From a virus: a DNA stretch of 62,516 bases. Of this stretch, positions 34,552 to 42,121 are shown piece by piece (positions within the stretch are counted from its first letter, which is position 1; each line of letters starts with the position of its first letter). The notes beneath the pieces are model-generated. The model saw nothing but the letters and a program-made list of their open reading frames with translations. It had not been told where the DNA came from and searched no databases. Made by a program: the position numbers and the translations under genes. The stretch spans positions 1 to 62,516 of the IMG/VR virus record IMGVR_UViG_3300023199_000083; one strand, given 5' to 3'.

Positions 34552-34870
34552 GCTCGATCGATCGCACCGCTGAAGCGATTGCAGCCGCGGCCGTCAATGT
34601 CCCGTTCACCTTGTCCAATGACTGACGACACTCACGGAGCATCACGGCAGCTTTCGGCAACCCTTGCCGGTTCGCGTCCACGATCAGATGTTCCAGAATG
34701 TCCTGCATCAAGTAAATCAACCGTTCCTCTTGCCCCACAGTTCGCGGATCGGTCACAAGTGATCCGTGATCGTTTCTCGCGTAGAGCAAGTCTGCAATCC
34801 GATGAATCGCCGTAGAACCATCGCATGCACGGGAGCCGTCGTCCACGTCGGTTTTTGAATCCATGTCCAT
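34547..34870 (-). CDS. Cassette ORF: hypothetical helical protein
   Basis: 107 residues; the ATG (34870 or 34864) lies in the loop of attC o and the frame runs on through its L' and R' boxes (DDGSRACDGSTAIHR). The rest (RLIYLMQDILEHLIVDANRQ) is helical. No known domain. Confidence 0.5.
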   Translation of the reverse strand: MDMDSKTDVDDGSRACDGSTAIHRIADLLYARNDHGSLVTDPRTVGQEERLIYLMQDILEHLIVDANRQGLPKAAVMLRECRQSLDKVNGTLTAAAAIASAVRSIEP

Positions 34871-34901
34871 CTCTCCGGCCCCGTGATGCGGGGCGTTATC
34901 C
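34812..34901 (-). repeat. attC site o (- orientation)
   Basis: R'' GGATAACG, arms CCGCATCACGGGGCCGG and GACGGCTCCCGTGCATGCG, R' GTTCTAC. Pairing is near perfect apart from one extrahelical T and one extrahelical C. Confidence 0.8.
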
Positions 34902-34903
34902 AG

Positions 34904-35161
34904 CTATTCACACTGGCATTCTTCTACTGCCTTTTCGCATTGTCCGCAGCGAGAGACTCGCCATCGCCCAACCGCGATCAATTCGTTTGCTTCTGCACAC
35001 GATTCAGCCGTGGGGCATGTCGCGTGCAAATACTGATTCGGGTTCCGTCCGTCGTTTTCGCTCATCGGCCGCACTGTGCTAATCGTATCGCCACGCCTGC
35101 ACCACCGCTGGATAACAAGCGGATCAACCGGAGTTGCCGACGACGCTGTTTTTGTATGCAT
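34904..35161 (-). CDS. Cassette ORF: small Cys-containing protein
   Basis: 85 residues from the ATG in the loop of attC p (GAGAGATTATG). Ends CGQCEKAVEECQCE, with two CxxC-like pairs, and has CPTAESCAEANEL in the middle. Likely metal-binding; function unknown. Confidence 0.5.
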   Translation of the reverse strand: MHTKTASSATPVDPLVIQRWCRRGDTISTVRPMSENDGRNPNQYLHATCPTAESCAEANELIAVGRWRVSRCGQCEKAVEECQCE

Positions 35162-35200
35162 AATCTCTCCCGGCAACCCGGTTATCCTTGGACGTTATCT
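35110..35200 (-). repeat. attC site p (- orientation)
   Basis: R'' AGATAACG, arms AAGGATAACCGGGTTGCCG and CGGCAACTCCGGTTGATCC, R' GTTATCC, with an extrahelical T and G. The loop carries GAGAG and an ATG used by the gene at 34904-35161. Confidence 0.85.
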
Positions 35201-35470
35201 GGATGATTCCCGCTTAGCTTTGATTCGTCGCATTGCCTCACGTTGCATCCGTTTCGGTTCCTTACACGCTTCCCAGTCGCCGGACATCTCATCGACGTAC
35301 AGCATATTGGTCGGCCCAAATCTGACAACGAGCCGCTTCGGCGGTCCTGCGCGGTCGTATGACTCTTGACCTACCAACACGACAACCGGCTTATCCAGCC
35401 TCAACAGTCCTGTCGGTGTTGGGCACTTCTCATCAGGCAAAAACCAGTACCAACCGGGTCGCTTCGGCAT
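35195..35470 (-). CDS. Cassette ORF: hypothetical protein
   Basis: 91 residues. The ATG at 35470 follows the R' box of attC q by eight bases (GTTATCTGGTGACGTATG). Sequence PGWYWFLPDEKCPTPTG and MSGDWEACKEPKRMQREAMR. No known domain. Confidence 0.5.
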   Translation of the reverse strand: MPKRPGWYWFLPDEKCPTPTGLLRLDKPVVVLVGQESYDRAGPPKRLVVRFGPTNMLYVDEMSGDWEACKEPKRMQREAMRRIKAKRESSR

Positions 35471-35478
35471 ACGTCACC

Positions 35479-35571
35479 AGATAACAATCACATGCACTCA
35501 AAGCCGCGAAGACGTGCTCGTGCAAAATGGTCAATCAACCGTCGAGACCCGGTAAACACAAACGTTATCCG
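35479..35571 (-). repeat. attC site q (- orientation)
   Basis: R'' GGATAACG, arms TGTGTTTACCGGGTCTCG and CGCGGCTTTGAGTGCATGTG, R' GTTATCT. The inner arms pair less well than in other sites. Confidence 0.6.
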
Positions 35572-35762
35572 CCAGGATTCACCACGGAACGCACTGCCGC
35601 ATCTTTGGCTTCCAACAGTTGTCGCAACGATACGGTCCTTTCGGGGCCGCCGTCGATCGTTTCGACGATAGTTGCCGCAAGGTCGTGGAACGGCTTCGAC
35701 ACGCCTTGCAGATGTTCCGGCAAATGACCGTACTCAAACCACTTCATCATTCGCTCTTCCAT
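35565..35762 (-). CDS. Small phage-type protein
   Basis: 65 residues from ATG 35762: MMKWFEYGHLPEHLQGVSKP then RTVSLRQLLEAKDAAVRSVV. This pattern is widespread among small phage accessory proteins of unknown function. Its 5' end overlaps the other cassette ORF at 35734-35943. Confidence 0.65.
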   Translation of the reverse strand: MEERMMKWFEYGHLPEHLQGVSKPFHDLAATIVETIDGGPERTVSLRQLLEAKDAAVRSVVNPGG

Positions 35763-35943
35763 TTCCAACTCCTTCACTGAAGTGTCCACCAGTTGCCACA
35801 GCGCCACGAACGAGTCGCCGAGCGGAAAAAAATACATGTGCCGGCTGGTCACGTAAAACGGATAACAAAGCGATGAACGACGAGCCACCACCGCCCTCGT
35901 GATTCGACGCGGGTTCGTCGTAGATCGCTGTTTGATTGCTCAT
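35734..35943 (-). CDS. Cassette ORF at first position of - array
   Basis: 69 residues from the ATG at 35943 in the loop of attC r (SNQTAIYDEPASNHEGGGG, then FIALLSVLRDQPAHVFFSAR). The frame crosses the attC L' and R' boxes. It follows the promoter at 36070-36097. Function unknown. Confidence 0.4.
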   Translation of the reverse strand: MSNQTAIYDEPASNHEGGGGSSFIALLSVLRDQPAHVFFSARRLVRGAVATGGHFSEGVGNGRANDEVV

Positions 35944-35987
35944 CGTTTTTCTTTCGTGGCCCGTGGCCGGGTTATCGCAGACGCTAT
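35860..35987 (-). repeat. attC site r (- orientation)
   Basis: R'' AATAGCG, arms GCGATAACCCGGCCACGG and GGTGGCTCGTCGTTCATCGC, R' GTTATCC. Long loop with the start of the next ORF. First attC after the array promoter. Confidence 0.7.
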
Positions 35988-36069
35988 TTGATTCACAAAA
36001 GCCCCTTGCGGGAACCGATCCCGCTCCTCCGGTCGACCCGGTACTGCACATCCTGTTGGCTCGCTACTC

Positions 36070-36097
36070 AACATAACCCATCCACAACCCCAGTTAA
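36070..36097 (-). promoter_or_regulatory. Promoter of the - strand cassette array
   Basis: On the - strand TTAACT (36097-36092), 16 bp, TATGTT (36075-36070). Fits the TTAACC-N16-TATANT family and lies just upstream of the first attC, the position of an integron Pc promoter. Confidence 0.6.
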
Positions 36098-36605
36098 CAT
36101 TCTACAGGCAAAATTTCACCCCGTTTCATTGACCACAAAGCCGCAACCCAAATTCAACGTTCAAATTTTTGGAAATGCAACCTCATGAACAGATTGACGG
36201 TCACTATCTCAGAATCGTGCCGGAAGCCAGGCCCAAAAAGAATCCAAATCAGGAAAACTGCCGACATCGAACCTCTCTCATTTGCAAGGACGTTTTGGTG
36301 TCTGGAGCCGGTGGGGGGCACCCCCTCGCTCGCGACCCCCCCCCCTCCCCTATGATTTGACCGTACGGGCTGGTGGATTCAGCCCCGGTAGCCTGCCAGC
36401 CTGGCGCTATGCCGGACCCGCCAAGGGCGTCGATTCCCCCCTTAGCCCCGCACCAGGCCCCGCCGCACCTTCACCAATTCTTCACCGCATGCGTTCATTC
36501 CCCTGTCCCGAACGTGAGCCAGCTCACGCTCACGGCCCGTTTTGGCAACGGATGCCAGTGTACCGGTCGGCTAGTACACCGAGAGCCCCCCGGCGCCGGG
36601 AGCCG
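36098..36605. other. Non-coding GC-rich hub region
   Basis: About 500 bp between the two arrays without a convincing gene. It holds G/C runs near 36313-36350, a self-complementary GTGAGCCAGCTCAC near 36510-36530 and a second inverted motif (GTGTACCGGTCGGCTAGTACAC) near 36558-36579. Could be a replication origin or attI-like site, but nothing decides this. A + ORF from 36282 to 36890 is judged a shadow. Confidence 0.35.
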
Positions 36606-37034
36606 CTACGGGGGCGGATCCTCCCCCTGCGGCCGGGTCCGGCGCTGGACCGATGGCGACGTGAGCCCCGGATGGAGCGGGCAGTCGGCACGAGGGCAGC
36701 GACAGCCGCGGGGCCGGCCCTGGCGCCCGAGCCCGCCACGGATGCCGGCGGCCTGCTCAGCCTCCATTCGGGCGCGGGTTGCTGCGTATTGGCGGCGACG
36801 GGCGTCCACATGGGCTACTCGGTCGATGCAGTCGTCGAGGTGGACCAGGACCCGGCCATCGGCGAGTGTCAGCGTGCGGACGCGGGCTAGACGGACCCAT
36901 TCTCTGACAGTGCTATAGCTCCGACCGCACGCTACGCTCGCGAAACTCACCGAGCTGTATCGTGAATAGGCTCGTTTGCGCTCTTTGGCACGTTTTCTTG
37001 CACGTTTTCGGCGTTTTGCTCGTTTCTTGGCCAT
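36606..37034 (-). CDS. Excisionase/MerR-like DNA-binding protein
   Basis: 142 residues. Strongly basic start (AKKRAKRRKRARKRAKERKR), then SVACGRSYSTVREWVRLARV and RTLTLADGRVLVHLDDCIDR, a winged helix-turn-helix with the wing seen in excisionases and MerR-like regulators. The Cys-bearing tail (CRCPRADCPLHPG) may bind metal. No integrase is present, so an architectural or regulatory role between the arrays is more likely. Confidence 0.5.
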   Translation of the reverse strand: MAKKRAKRRKRARKRAKERKRAYSRYSSVSFASVACGRSYSTVREWVRLARVRTLTLADGRVLVHLDDCIDRVAHVDARRRQYAATRARMEAEQAAGIRGGLGRQGRPRGCRCPRADCPLHPGLTSPSVQRRTRPQGEDPPP

Positions 37035-37091
37035 TGTACTATATCAGACCCGGGCGCTTTGTCCGACTCTCGATTTTCCTCTAATTTTCTG

Positions 37092-37119
37092 TTAACCGTC
37101 GTCGCAAACTGGGTATCCT
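37092..37119 (+). promoter_or_regulatory. Promoter of the + strand cassette array
   Basis: TTAACC at 37092-37097, 16 bp, TATCCT at 37114-37119; first promoter upstream of the + array, divergent from the excisionase-like gene. Confidence 0.55.
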
Positions 37120-37193
37120 ACTGTAGCCCGCACCGGAGCGGGAAGTAGTTGACACCACACTTAGGGCCGCGCAAGCGGCGGGAGGTTGACCGG

Positions 37194-37427
37194 ATGATGA
37201 TGAAATGCAAACACGCCACCACCACCACCGACGCCACGAGCGTCCGCTGCTACGCCGGGCCCGTGGCGGTAGCGGGACACGAGAACCGTGCCGCGCACGG
37301 CTGCATCACCCAGGTAGAGAGGTGCCTGGACTGCGGCGCGGAGCGGCGCGTCAACGTCAACGGCGTCCACTACGAGGTGGGGCCGTGGGGCCCGTCGCGG
37401 TCCCAACTGGCCCGCGAGGCCGAATAA
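37194..37427 (+). CDS. Small Cys-containing phage protein
   Basis: 77 residues from the triple ATG at 37194 with GGGAGG upstream. KCKHATTTTDATSVRCYAGP and VERCLDCGAERRVNVNGVHY suggest a small zinc-bound beta fold common in phage genomes. First gene of the + early region. Confidence 0.6.
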   Translation: MMMKCKHATTTTDATSVRCYAGPVAVAGHENRAAHGCITQVERCLDCGAERRVNVNGVHYEVGPWGPSRSQLAREAE

Positions 37428-37475
37428 TCGCCAATCGCCAAGAGACAACTTTAACAGGGGAAACCAGGGGAAACC

Positions 37476-37595
37476 ATGTTTCATCAATCAAACCTAGGCG
37501 CATTCGCGCCGGTCAGCTGTGCCGACATGGACGGATACATTCCCGAGGCCGGAGACGGACCATGGGATCTCTCGTACGATAGGGCAAGAAGATGA
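37476..37595 (+). CDS. 39-residue hypothetical peptide
   Basis: Starts with ATG after CAGGGGAAACC. Sequence FHQSNLGAFAPVSCADMDGY, acidic. ATGA overlap with the next short gene supports translation. Confidence 0.45.
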   Translation: MFHQSNLGAFAPVSCADMDGYIPEAGDGPWDLSYDRARR

Positions 37596-37711
37596 AAACC
37601 GAAATGAATCGACCCGACAAGGGGTGGGCGGGCGTCAACGCCGACCCCGACGACATCGCCGACGACATCGCCGATGCGATCACTGACGACGAAATGGAGG
37701 CTGCCCGGTAG
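37592..37711 (+). CDS. 39-residue acidic peptide
   Basis: Coupled to the preceding gene (ATGA). Ends in a strongly acidic helix, DPDDIADDIADAITDDEMEA. Its stop lies in the R'' box of attC a. Function unknown. Confidence 0.45.
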   Translation: MKTEMNRPDKGWAGVNADPDDIADDIADAITDDEMEAAR

Positions 37712-37797
37712 AGCCAGCGGTAACCGAGTCGCCGCCAAGAGAATCAGATTTCAGAATCAGGTGGACCGGCGACTTCGGTTCACCGCATGGTTATAAG
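37707..37797 (+). repeat. attC site a
   Basis: R'' GGTAGAGCC is diverged, but the arms GCGGTAACCGAGTCGCCG and CGGCGACTTCGGTTCACCGC pair along their whole length with one extrahelical T and one C; R' GTTATAA. First attC of the + array. Confidence 0.8.
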
Positions 37798-37804
37798 GAA
37801 AACA

Positions 37805-38137
37805 ATGGCCATCTACAACGCAGAAATCACCCGAATCGACACTAACGAAATCAGCAACATTGGTCGCGTTGCAAATAGCGGAAAGATGAACATGTTCCGA
37901 GCAATGCAAGCCAACAGCGAAACGGTTTGCAACCTGTTTGACGATTGCGGCAATTTTGAGTTCGTCTGGAACACTTCCGCGAAGGTGTGGGAGTTTTTCA
38001 ACGAGGCTGGTGAATTGGTCGGACGCATGAAGGCAGAACGCGACACAGAAGCCGAGCACGCCAAAAAGGTTGCCTATTATAACGAATGCAAAGCAGCATA
38101 CGAGGCAGCCAATGTCGCGGACGCCGGGCAAAGGTAA
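37805..38137 (+). CDS. Cassette ORF: hypothetical protein
   Basis: 110 residues from ATG 37805, just past R' of attC a. AIYNAEITRIDTNEISNIG, then DDCGNFEFVWNTSAKVWEFF and a helical C-terminus. Lower GC than the neighbours, as in a recently acquired cassette. No known domain. Confidence 0.6.
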   Translation: MAIYNAEITRIDTNEISNIGRVANSGKMNMFRAMQANSETVCNLFDDCGNFEFVWNTSAKVWEFFNEAGELVGRMKAERDTEAEHAKKVAYYNECKAAYEAANVADAGQR

Positions 38138-38186
38138 GCGGATCGGGCGTCCGCCAAAGGAAAACGCAAAGGTTGCGATTTCGGGG

Positions 38187-38238
38187 CGACGATCAGGCAG
38201 AAATCGAGGAAGTGTCACCATGCGACATTGAGGAACGT
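38187..38238. repeat. 52-bp repeat, copy 1 (decayed)
   Basis: Identical to 44091-44142, where it is coding. Both copies are followed within 200 bp by the same promoter and leader. Confidence 0.9.
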
Positions 38239-38328
38239 GCGGGGCGCGGGTCGGTTTGGCGGCGAACGCTAGCCGGCGAGCTGATCGACGATCGATATCA
38301 CGGCACCGTTTCGGTCGAGTGATTTTTG

Positions 38329-38356
38329 TTAACCGACCCGGCCCAGCGGTTATATT
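38329..38356 (+). promoter_or_regulatory. Promoter with duplicated leader
   Basis: TTAACC at 38329-38334, 16 bp, TATATT at 38351-38356, then a leader GACAACAACACCATTTT also present at 44374-44390. Ribosome site AGGGGAAGAAG before the ATG at 38396. Confidence 0.7.
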
Positions 38357-38395
38357 AGGGTAGACAACAACACCATTTTACAGGGGAAGAAGACG

Positions 38396-38941
38396 ATGAC
38401 CGACATTTATTTTCAGGCCGACGATTTTTCTACGGTATCCCTCGACGGGGGATACCGGATGTGGCGACGCAACGAGGGCCAGGTCGCGTCATTTGGCGGC
38501 TACCACGCCCGCGGCAAGATCGTGGGCGGCGAGCATTGGACCGGCCGCGACATCGCGACCGGCGGCATGGGCAACAGCGGTGTGCGGGTGATCGTTCCGG
38601 TGAGCCGCGAGGCTCGCGCGCTCGTGCGGATGCACGTCACCGAGTGCTGGGTCAATCGGTACGGCATCTCGTACAGAGAGTCCGATGCCTTGTACGCGCA
38701 CCGCGGCCCGTACAAATACGAGCTGATCGCGGACATCTGCGCCGCGATCAATGACGAGGCGTGCCACGATGCGTTCTTGCGATTCCCCGGCGTTGGGCCG
38801 GGACTGCACCACGACTGGTGCGCTCGATGGGGCGACGTGGTTGCCCCATATCTTACCCGTTCATGGCCCCGCAACGAGGCCTTGATTGAGGCGGTGAATC
38901 ACGTGATTCGCGCAACGTCGCGTGAGTTCCAGTCCGCCTAA
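38396..38941 (+). CDS. Hypothetical protein with own promoter
   Basis: 181 residues (TDIYFQADDFSTVSLDGGYR; ARALVRMHVTECWVNRYGIS; LTRSWPRNEALIEAVNHVIR). It has the promoter and leader of the 38329 site and ends at attC b. No recognised domain; probably an early phage protein. Confidence 0.65.
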   Translation: MTDIYFQADDFSTVSLDGGYRMWRRNEGQVASFGGYHARGKIVGGEHWTGRDIATGGMGNSGVRVIVPVSREARALVRMHVTECWVNRYGISYRESDALYAHRGPYKYELIADICAAINDEACHDAFLRFPGVGPGLHHDWCARWGDVVAPYLTRSWPRNEALIEAVNHVIRATSREFQSA

Positions 38942-39044
38942 CGCTTGGGATCAACGGGCACCGACGAAAAAGGTTTGAACTACGGAAGATTCATGGAACT
39001 ACAAAACAACGCCACCGGTGCTCCGTTGCATCCCATTGTTACTA
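38937..39044 (+). repeat. attC site b
   Basis: R'' CCTAACG, arms GGGATCAACGGGCACCG and CGGTGCTCCGTTGCATCCC, R' GTTACTA. One extrahelical T and C. Confidence 0.8.
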
Positions 39045-39712
39045 TGCCGTTCGCCCCGTATTACGACGAGGACGGGATTACGATCTACAACGCGGATTGC
39101 CGGAAAGTGCTGCCGTGGCTGGCGAGGGTTGACGTATTGCTGACCGATCCACCATACGGCATCGGTGCAGCGTCCGAGACGTTTACGCGCAAAGGAAAAC
39201 AGACCGGAAAATCGTTGGCGGTGAGTGGCGTGAATTACGAGCCAAGCAAATGGGACAGCGAACCGCCACCGCGTTGGTTTCTCGATGCCGCGCAAGAGTG
39301 TGCGGAAACGTCGATACTGTGGGGCGGGAATTATTACGGGTTGCCGTCGTCGTCGTGTTGGTTGGTGTGGGACAAGGACAACGGCGAAAACCTGTACGCG
39401 GATTGCGAGTTGGCGTGGACGAACATGCAGCGGGCGGTGCGGAAATTTAAGTGGAAGTGGCACGGCATGTTGCAGGAGAACATGGGCGACAAGAAAGAGC
39501 ATCGAGTTCACCCGACGCAAAAGCCGTTGGCGTTGATGCGGTGGTGTTTGTCGTTGGTTCCAGATGCGGAAACAGTGTTAGACCCGTTCGCGGGCAGCGG
39601 CACCACGTTGGTGGCCGCAAGGTTAGAAGGCCGCAAGGCTATTGGGATCGAGATCAGCGAGAAGTATTGCGAGTCGGCGGCAAACCGGCTGGCACAACGG
39701 ACGTTGTTCTAG
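39044..39712 (+). CDS. Cassette ORF: beta-class DNA methyltransferase
   Basis: 222 residues; the ATG is the last bases of the R' box of attC b (GTTACTATGCC). Motif IV DPPYG is near the N-terminus (VLLTDPPYGIGAAS) and motif I DPFAGSGTTLVAARLEGRKA near the C-terminus, the order of beta-class N4-cytosine or N6-adenine enzymes. HRVHPTQKPLALMRW is typical. Could protect phage DNA from restriction. Target site unknown. Confidence 0.85.
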   Translation: MPFAPYYDEDGITIYNADCRKVLPWLARVDVLLTDPPYGIGAASETFTRKGKQTGKSLAVSGVNYEPSKWDSEPPPRWFLDAAQECAETSILWGGNYYGLPSSSCWLVWDKDNGENLYADCELAWTNMQRAVRKFKWKWHGMLQENMGDKKEHRVHPTQKPLALMRWCLSLVPDAETVLDPFAGSGTTLVAARLEGRKAIGIEISEKYCESAANRLAQRTLF

Positions 39713-39717
39713 GTCAT

Positions 39718-39809
39718 GGTAACGCTGGCCGTCACCGGGCGGCGGGAGAAAATTATGACTACAAAAAAAACGCAGCTACCGCCGCTCCGTGTTCACGCAA
39801 TTGTTATGC
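39718..39809 (+). repeat. attC site c
   Basis: R'' GTAACGC, arms CACCGGGCGGCGG and CCGCCGCTCCGTG, R' GTTATGC whose ATG starts the next gene. Confidence 0.8.
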
Positions 39810-40126
39810 GCCCCGGTCCCGGCTGGAAACACGTTACAGGGCCAGTGTGGGACCACGTAAGCGGAGTGCGATTGCACATGAGCGGACTGGTTCGGTTGCC
39901 GGATGGCAACACTGTGTCGGCCAACCAGTGTCCGCAATCGAAGTCCGCCGACCGTGCCGTGCGAATTGCCGGAAGCCGTCGCCGTGGACTGATGGTGTGG
40001 GCGCTGTGGTGCCTCGATCATCGTTGCAAGTTTGACGAGGTGTACTATGGCCATCAGTGCAATGTCTGTGGATTGTTTTTCGCGCACGGCTGCGCCCCGT
40101 GGGATGCCGTGCCTGAGTACGCATAA
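39806..40126 (+). CDS. Cassette ORF: hypothetical Cys-containing protein
   Basis: 106 residues from the ATG in R' of attC c; an in-frame ATG at 39755 lies in the attC loop. LHMSGLVRLPDGNTVSANQC, then CLDHRCKFDEVYYGHQCNVC and a final HGCAPW suggest a metal-bound fold. Function unknown. Confidence 0.55.
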   Translation: MRPGPGWKHVTGPVWDHVSGVRLHMSGLVRLPDGNTVSANQCPQSKSADRAVRIAGSRRRGLMVWALWCLDHRCKFDEVYYGHQCNVCGLFFAHGCAPWDAVPEYA

Positions 40127-40210
40127 CGCCTAAATTCACCGGGCCGCCCCCGGTGATCGTTGAATTGAGAACCCGCGCCGGGGGCGGCCCGGTGCAATTT
40201 TTGGTTATCC
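40121..40210 (+). repeat. attC site d
   Basis: R'' GCATAAC, arms TTCACCGGGCCGCCCCCGG and CCGGGGGCGGCCCGGTGCAA, which pair perfectly with one extrahelical C; R' GTTATCC. The strongest hairpin of the set. Confidence 0.9.
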
Positions 40211-40237
40211 GCTGTTTGCGGGGCCGCGAAAGGAAAG

Positions 40238-40528
40238 ATGGACATGTTTATCGCGTATCAGAAGTGGCAAAATCCGAGCTACATGAGTGGGCCGCGCTAC
40301 TCGCGCCGAGTTTACGGCACAGGAGAGACGGAGCAAGAAGCGCTTTTTTTCGCGACCCACTACCGGCGCAATGGTGAGTGGTGGACGTATGGGTCTGGGA
40401 GTGGACACCCCAACGCCTCAGACTTGAGCGTCGAGGAAGTGGACGACGACGAAGTGGACGACGACGAAGTGGACGTCGAGGAAGTGGACGACTACGACTA
40501 CGACGACGAAGTGGACGACTACGAATGA
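40238..40528 (+). CDS. Cassette ORF: protein with acidic repeats
   Basis: 96 residues. Folded N-terminus (FIAYQKWQNPSYMSGPRYSR, then EQEALFFATHYRR) and a C-terminal run of E-V-D-D-D repeats encoded at 40432-40525. Acidic tails like this occur in DNA-mimic and chaperone-binding proteins, but no specific family is visible. Confidence 0.6.
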   Translation: MDMFIAYQKWQNPSYMSGPRYSRRVYGTGETEQEALFFATHYRRNGEWWTYGSGSGHPNASDLSVEEVDDDEVDDDEVDVEEVDDYDYDDEVDDYE

Positions 40529-40590
40529 TCCGCCATTTTTCCGTTGCCGTGTCCCGTGTCTTCGGATGCGGGGCGCGGCGCGGTTTGGCG

Positions 40591-40680
40591 GATAACGCTA
40601 CCCGTAACCGGGCCGCGAGGGTTGAGCCGACCACGCGAGAACGCCCGCAATCGCGGCTCCGGTGCAATTTTTTGTTATGC
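40591..40680 (+). repeat. attC site e
   Basis: R'' GATAACG, arms CGTAACCGGGCCGCG and CGCGGCTCCGGTGCAAT, R' GTTATGC providing the ATG at 40677. Confidence 0.85.
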
Positions 40681-41183
40681 GGAATGGGTTTGCAGGTCAC
40701 GAAAACACAACGGCCAACCATCACGATTGGATTACGCCGCGCCACATCGTTGAAGCGTTGGGGCCGTTTAATCTGGACCCGTGCCAATCGTTGAATCAAC
40801 CGTGGAAGTGTGCCGAAAGTGGATTTACGGTCAATGATGATGGGTTGTCGAAATTGTGGCGGGGCGTTGTGTGGATGAATCCACCATACGGCAGGGCGAT
40901 CGAGAAATGGATGCGACGGCTTGCCGAGCACGGGAACGGAATCGGGTTGATGTTTGCGAGAACCGATACGCGGTGGTTTCAGGATCACTGCCAGCATCAC
41001 GCGGGCATGCTGTTCCTGCGTGGTCGTGTTCGGTTTCACGATGGAAACGGCAACCAGTTCGACAGGAAGGGCGGCGGGGCGTGTGCAACGTCGCCAAGTG
41101 TGTTGGTCGCGTTCGGTGACGAGTGCGGGCAACGATTGATTGCTTGCGGTTTGGACGGCTTACGGGTCGTGCCTTCCGCATAA
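40677..41183 (+). CDS. Cassette ORF: N6-adenine DNA methyltransferase (phage Dam-like)
   Basis: 168 residues from the ATG in R' of attC e. DWITPRHIVEALGPFNLDPC, then VVWMNPPYGRAIEKWMRRLA is the pattern of the phage DNA N-6-adenine-methyltransferase family (PF05869-like) with catalytic NPPYG. LMFARTDTRWFQDHCQHHAG follows. Likely methylates phage DNA; target unknown. Confidence 0.82.
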   Translation: MRNGFAGHENTTANHHDWITPRHIVEALGPFNLDPCQSLNQPWKCAESGFTVNDDGLSKLWRGVVWMNPPYGRAIEKWMRRLAEHGNGIGLMFARTDTRWFQDHCQHHAGMLFLRGRVRFHDGNGNQFDRKGGGACATSPSVLVAFGDECGQRLIACGLDGLRVVPSA

Positions 41184-41269
41184 CGCTACCCGTAACCGGG
41201 CGGCGACGAGAAACATTGATTTGCGATTCACGCGGCCATCGCCGCTCCGTGTGCATCGGGTTGTTATAC
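41178..41269 (+). repeat. attC site f
   Basis: R'' GCATAAC, arms CCCGTAACCGGGCGGCG and CGCCGCTCCGTGTGCATCGG, R' GTTATAC. The left arm is nearly the same as in site e. Confidence 0.85.
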
Positions 41270-41293
41270 GGCGGCGGATCTTGGGAGATGAAA

Positions 41294-41512
41294 ATGAGTC
41301 AGTACTATCACGCTGGCGCGATGGACGAAAATAACGATGTGCTGTGGAGCGATCATACCCGCCGTTCCGCGGCGGCAGCGGAACGGGAAGCGTTAGAGAT
41401 GGCCCGCAAAACTGGCAGGAGAGCAATAGTGGAAACGTGGGACCGCTTGCACGGGCTACGCCCAGGAGACGCCAATGCGGTCAATGATGCGTACATGGTT
41501 GAGTCCGTATAA
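41294..41512 (+). CDS. Cassette ORF: small hypothetical protein
   Basis: 72 residues from ATG 41294 (GGGAG seven bases upstream). SQYYHAGAMDENNDVLWSD then EREALEMARKTGRRAIVETW, a small alpha/beta fold. Function unknown. Confidence 0.55.
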   Translation: MSQYYHAGAMDENNDVLWSDHTRRSAAAAEREALEMARKTGRRAIVETWDRLHGLRPGDANAVNDAYMVESV

Positions 41513-41615
41513 CGTCAGCGATCAGCGGGGCCGGGGAGCAACCAAAGAGGTAAACCATGCGTGAAGATTCAGAACAGCCGGAAGATTTCGGCTCCGTTGC
41601 ATCGCATTGTTCGTC
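41507..41615 (+). repeat. attC site g
   Basis: R'' GTATAAC, arms GCGATCAGCGGGGCCG and CGGCTCCGTTGCATCGC, R' GTTCGTC. The loop holds GAGGTAAACC and the ATG at 41557. Confidence 0.85.
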
Positions 41616-41796
41616 GGCTCAATCTGTGCAGCGATGTCGCATACAGTCGGACACGCGATACGGTGCGGTTCACCGTCTCGGGCGGTTGGGGACCGAGACA
41701 GACTGCGGATTGAATATAAGCGACGGTGGCTGGTGGGTTTTGGGCAATGAATTAAAACACGCAGTTACATGTCGAGCATGCTTGAAAGTTCGATGA
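41557..41796 (+). CDS. Cassette ORF starting in attC loop
   Basis: 79 residues from ATG 41557, which with its GAGGT site lies between the two arms of attC g. The frame passes L' and R' into VQRCRIQSDTRYGAVHRLG and ends GNELKHAVTCRACLKVR. Function unknown. Confidence 0.5.
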   Translation: MREDSEQPEDFGSVASHCSSAQSVQRCRIQSDTRYGAVHRLGRLGTETDCGLNISDGGWWVLGNELKHAVTCRACLKVR

Positions 41797-41897
41797 ACGT
41801 CAAGGATAACCGAGCGGAGATTAAACGTGGAAAACCAAGAGACTCAAAGGGCAACCGAGACGGACAATTCCGCTTCGGTTCATCCGTTTGTTATCTG
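41793..41897 (+). repeat. attC site h
   Basis: R'' GATGAAC, arms GGATAACCGAGCGG and CCGCTTCGGTTCATCC, R' GTTATCT; one extrahelical T and one C. Confidence 0.82.
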
Positions 41898-42021
41898 GCA
41901 ATGTCGTTGCGGCTGGATGGTGGAAGATGTCTGTTACCAACAGGCACGAATAGATTTCGAATGTCCGAAATGCCACGATCGCAAGTTCAGCGAATTTCTG
42001 CGTCGAAATTTAGCCAGATAA
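41827..42021 (+). CDS. Cassette ORF: zinc-ribbon protein starting in attC loop
   Basis: 64 residues from GTG 41827 in the loop of attC h. CRCGWMVEDVCYQQARIDFE then CPKCHDRKFSEF gives two CxxC pairs typical of zinc ribbons. Function unknown. Confidence 0.5.
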   Translation: MENQETQRATETDNSASVHPFVIWQCRCGWMVEDVCYQQARIDFECPKCHDRKFSEFLRRNLAR

Positions 42022-42113
42022 CGGTTTGATTAACCGGCTCGATGGGCGAGCCGGACGTTGACTTACTACAAAACCTGACCGCCCATCGAGTCCGGTTCAA
42101 TCAATTGTTCGCA
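42016..42113 (+). repeat. attC site i
   Basis: R'' AGATAAC, arms GATTAACCGGCTCGATGGGC and GCCCATCGAGTCCGGTTCAA pair for 20 bases with a T and a C extrahelical; R' GTTCGCA. Confidence 0.9.
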
Positions 42114-42121
42114 GGTGAATC

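Larger units (their letters stand above)
38138..38395. other. Intergenic region with decayed cassette remnant
   Basis: 258 bp holding the first copy of a 52-bp repeat (38187-38238), a short in-frame relic DDQAEIEEVSPCDIEER, and the promoter/leader at 38329-38390. No gene. Confidence 0.6.

Noticed and set aside
36282-36890. 202-residue + strand ORF
   Set aside because: Pro/Arg-rich composition and overlap with the better-supported - strand excisionase-like gene.
37034-37045. -10 element for the excisionase-like gene
   Set aside because: TATAGT lies only three bases before the ATG, too close for a normal start.
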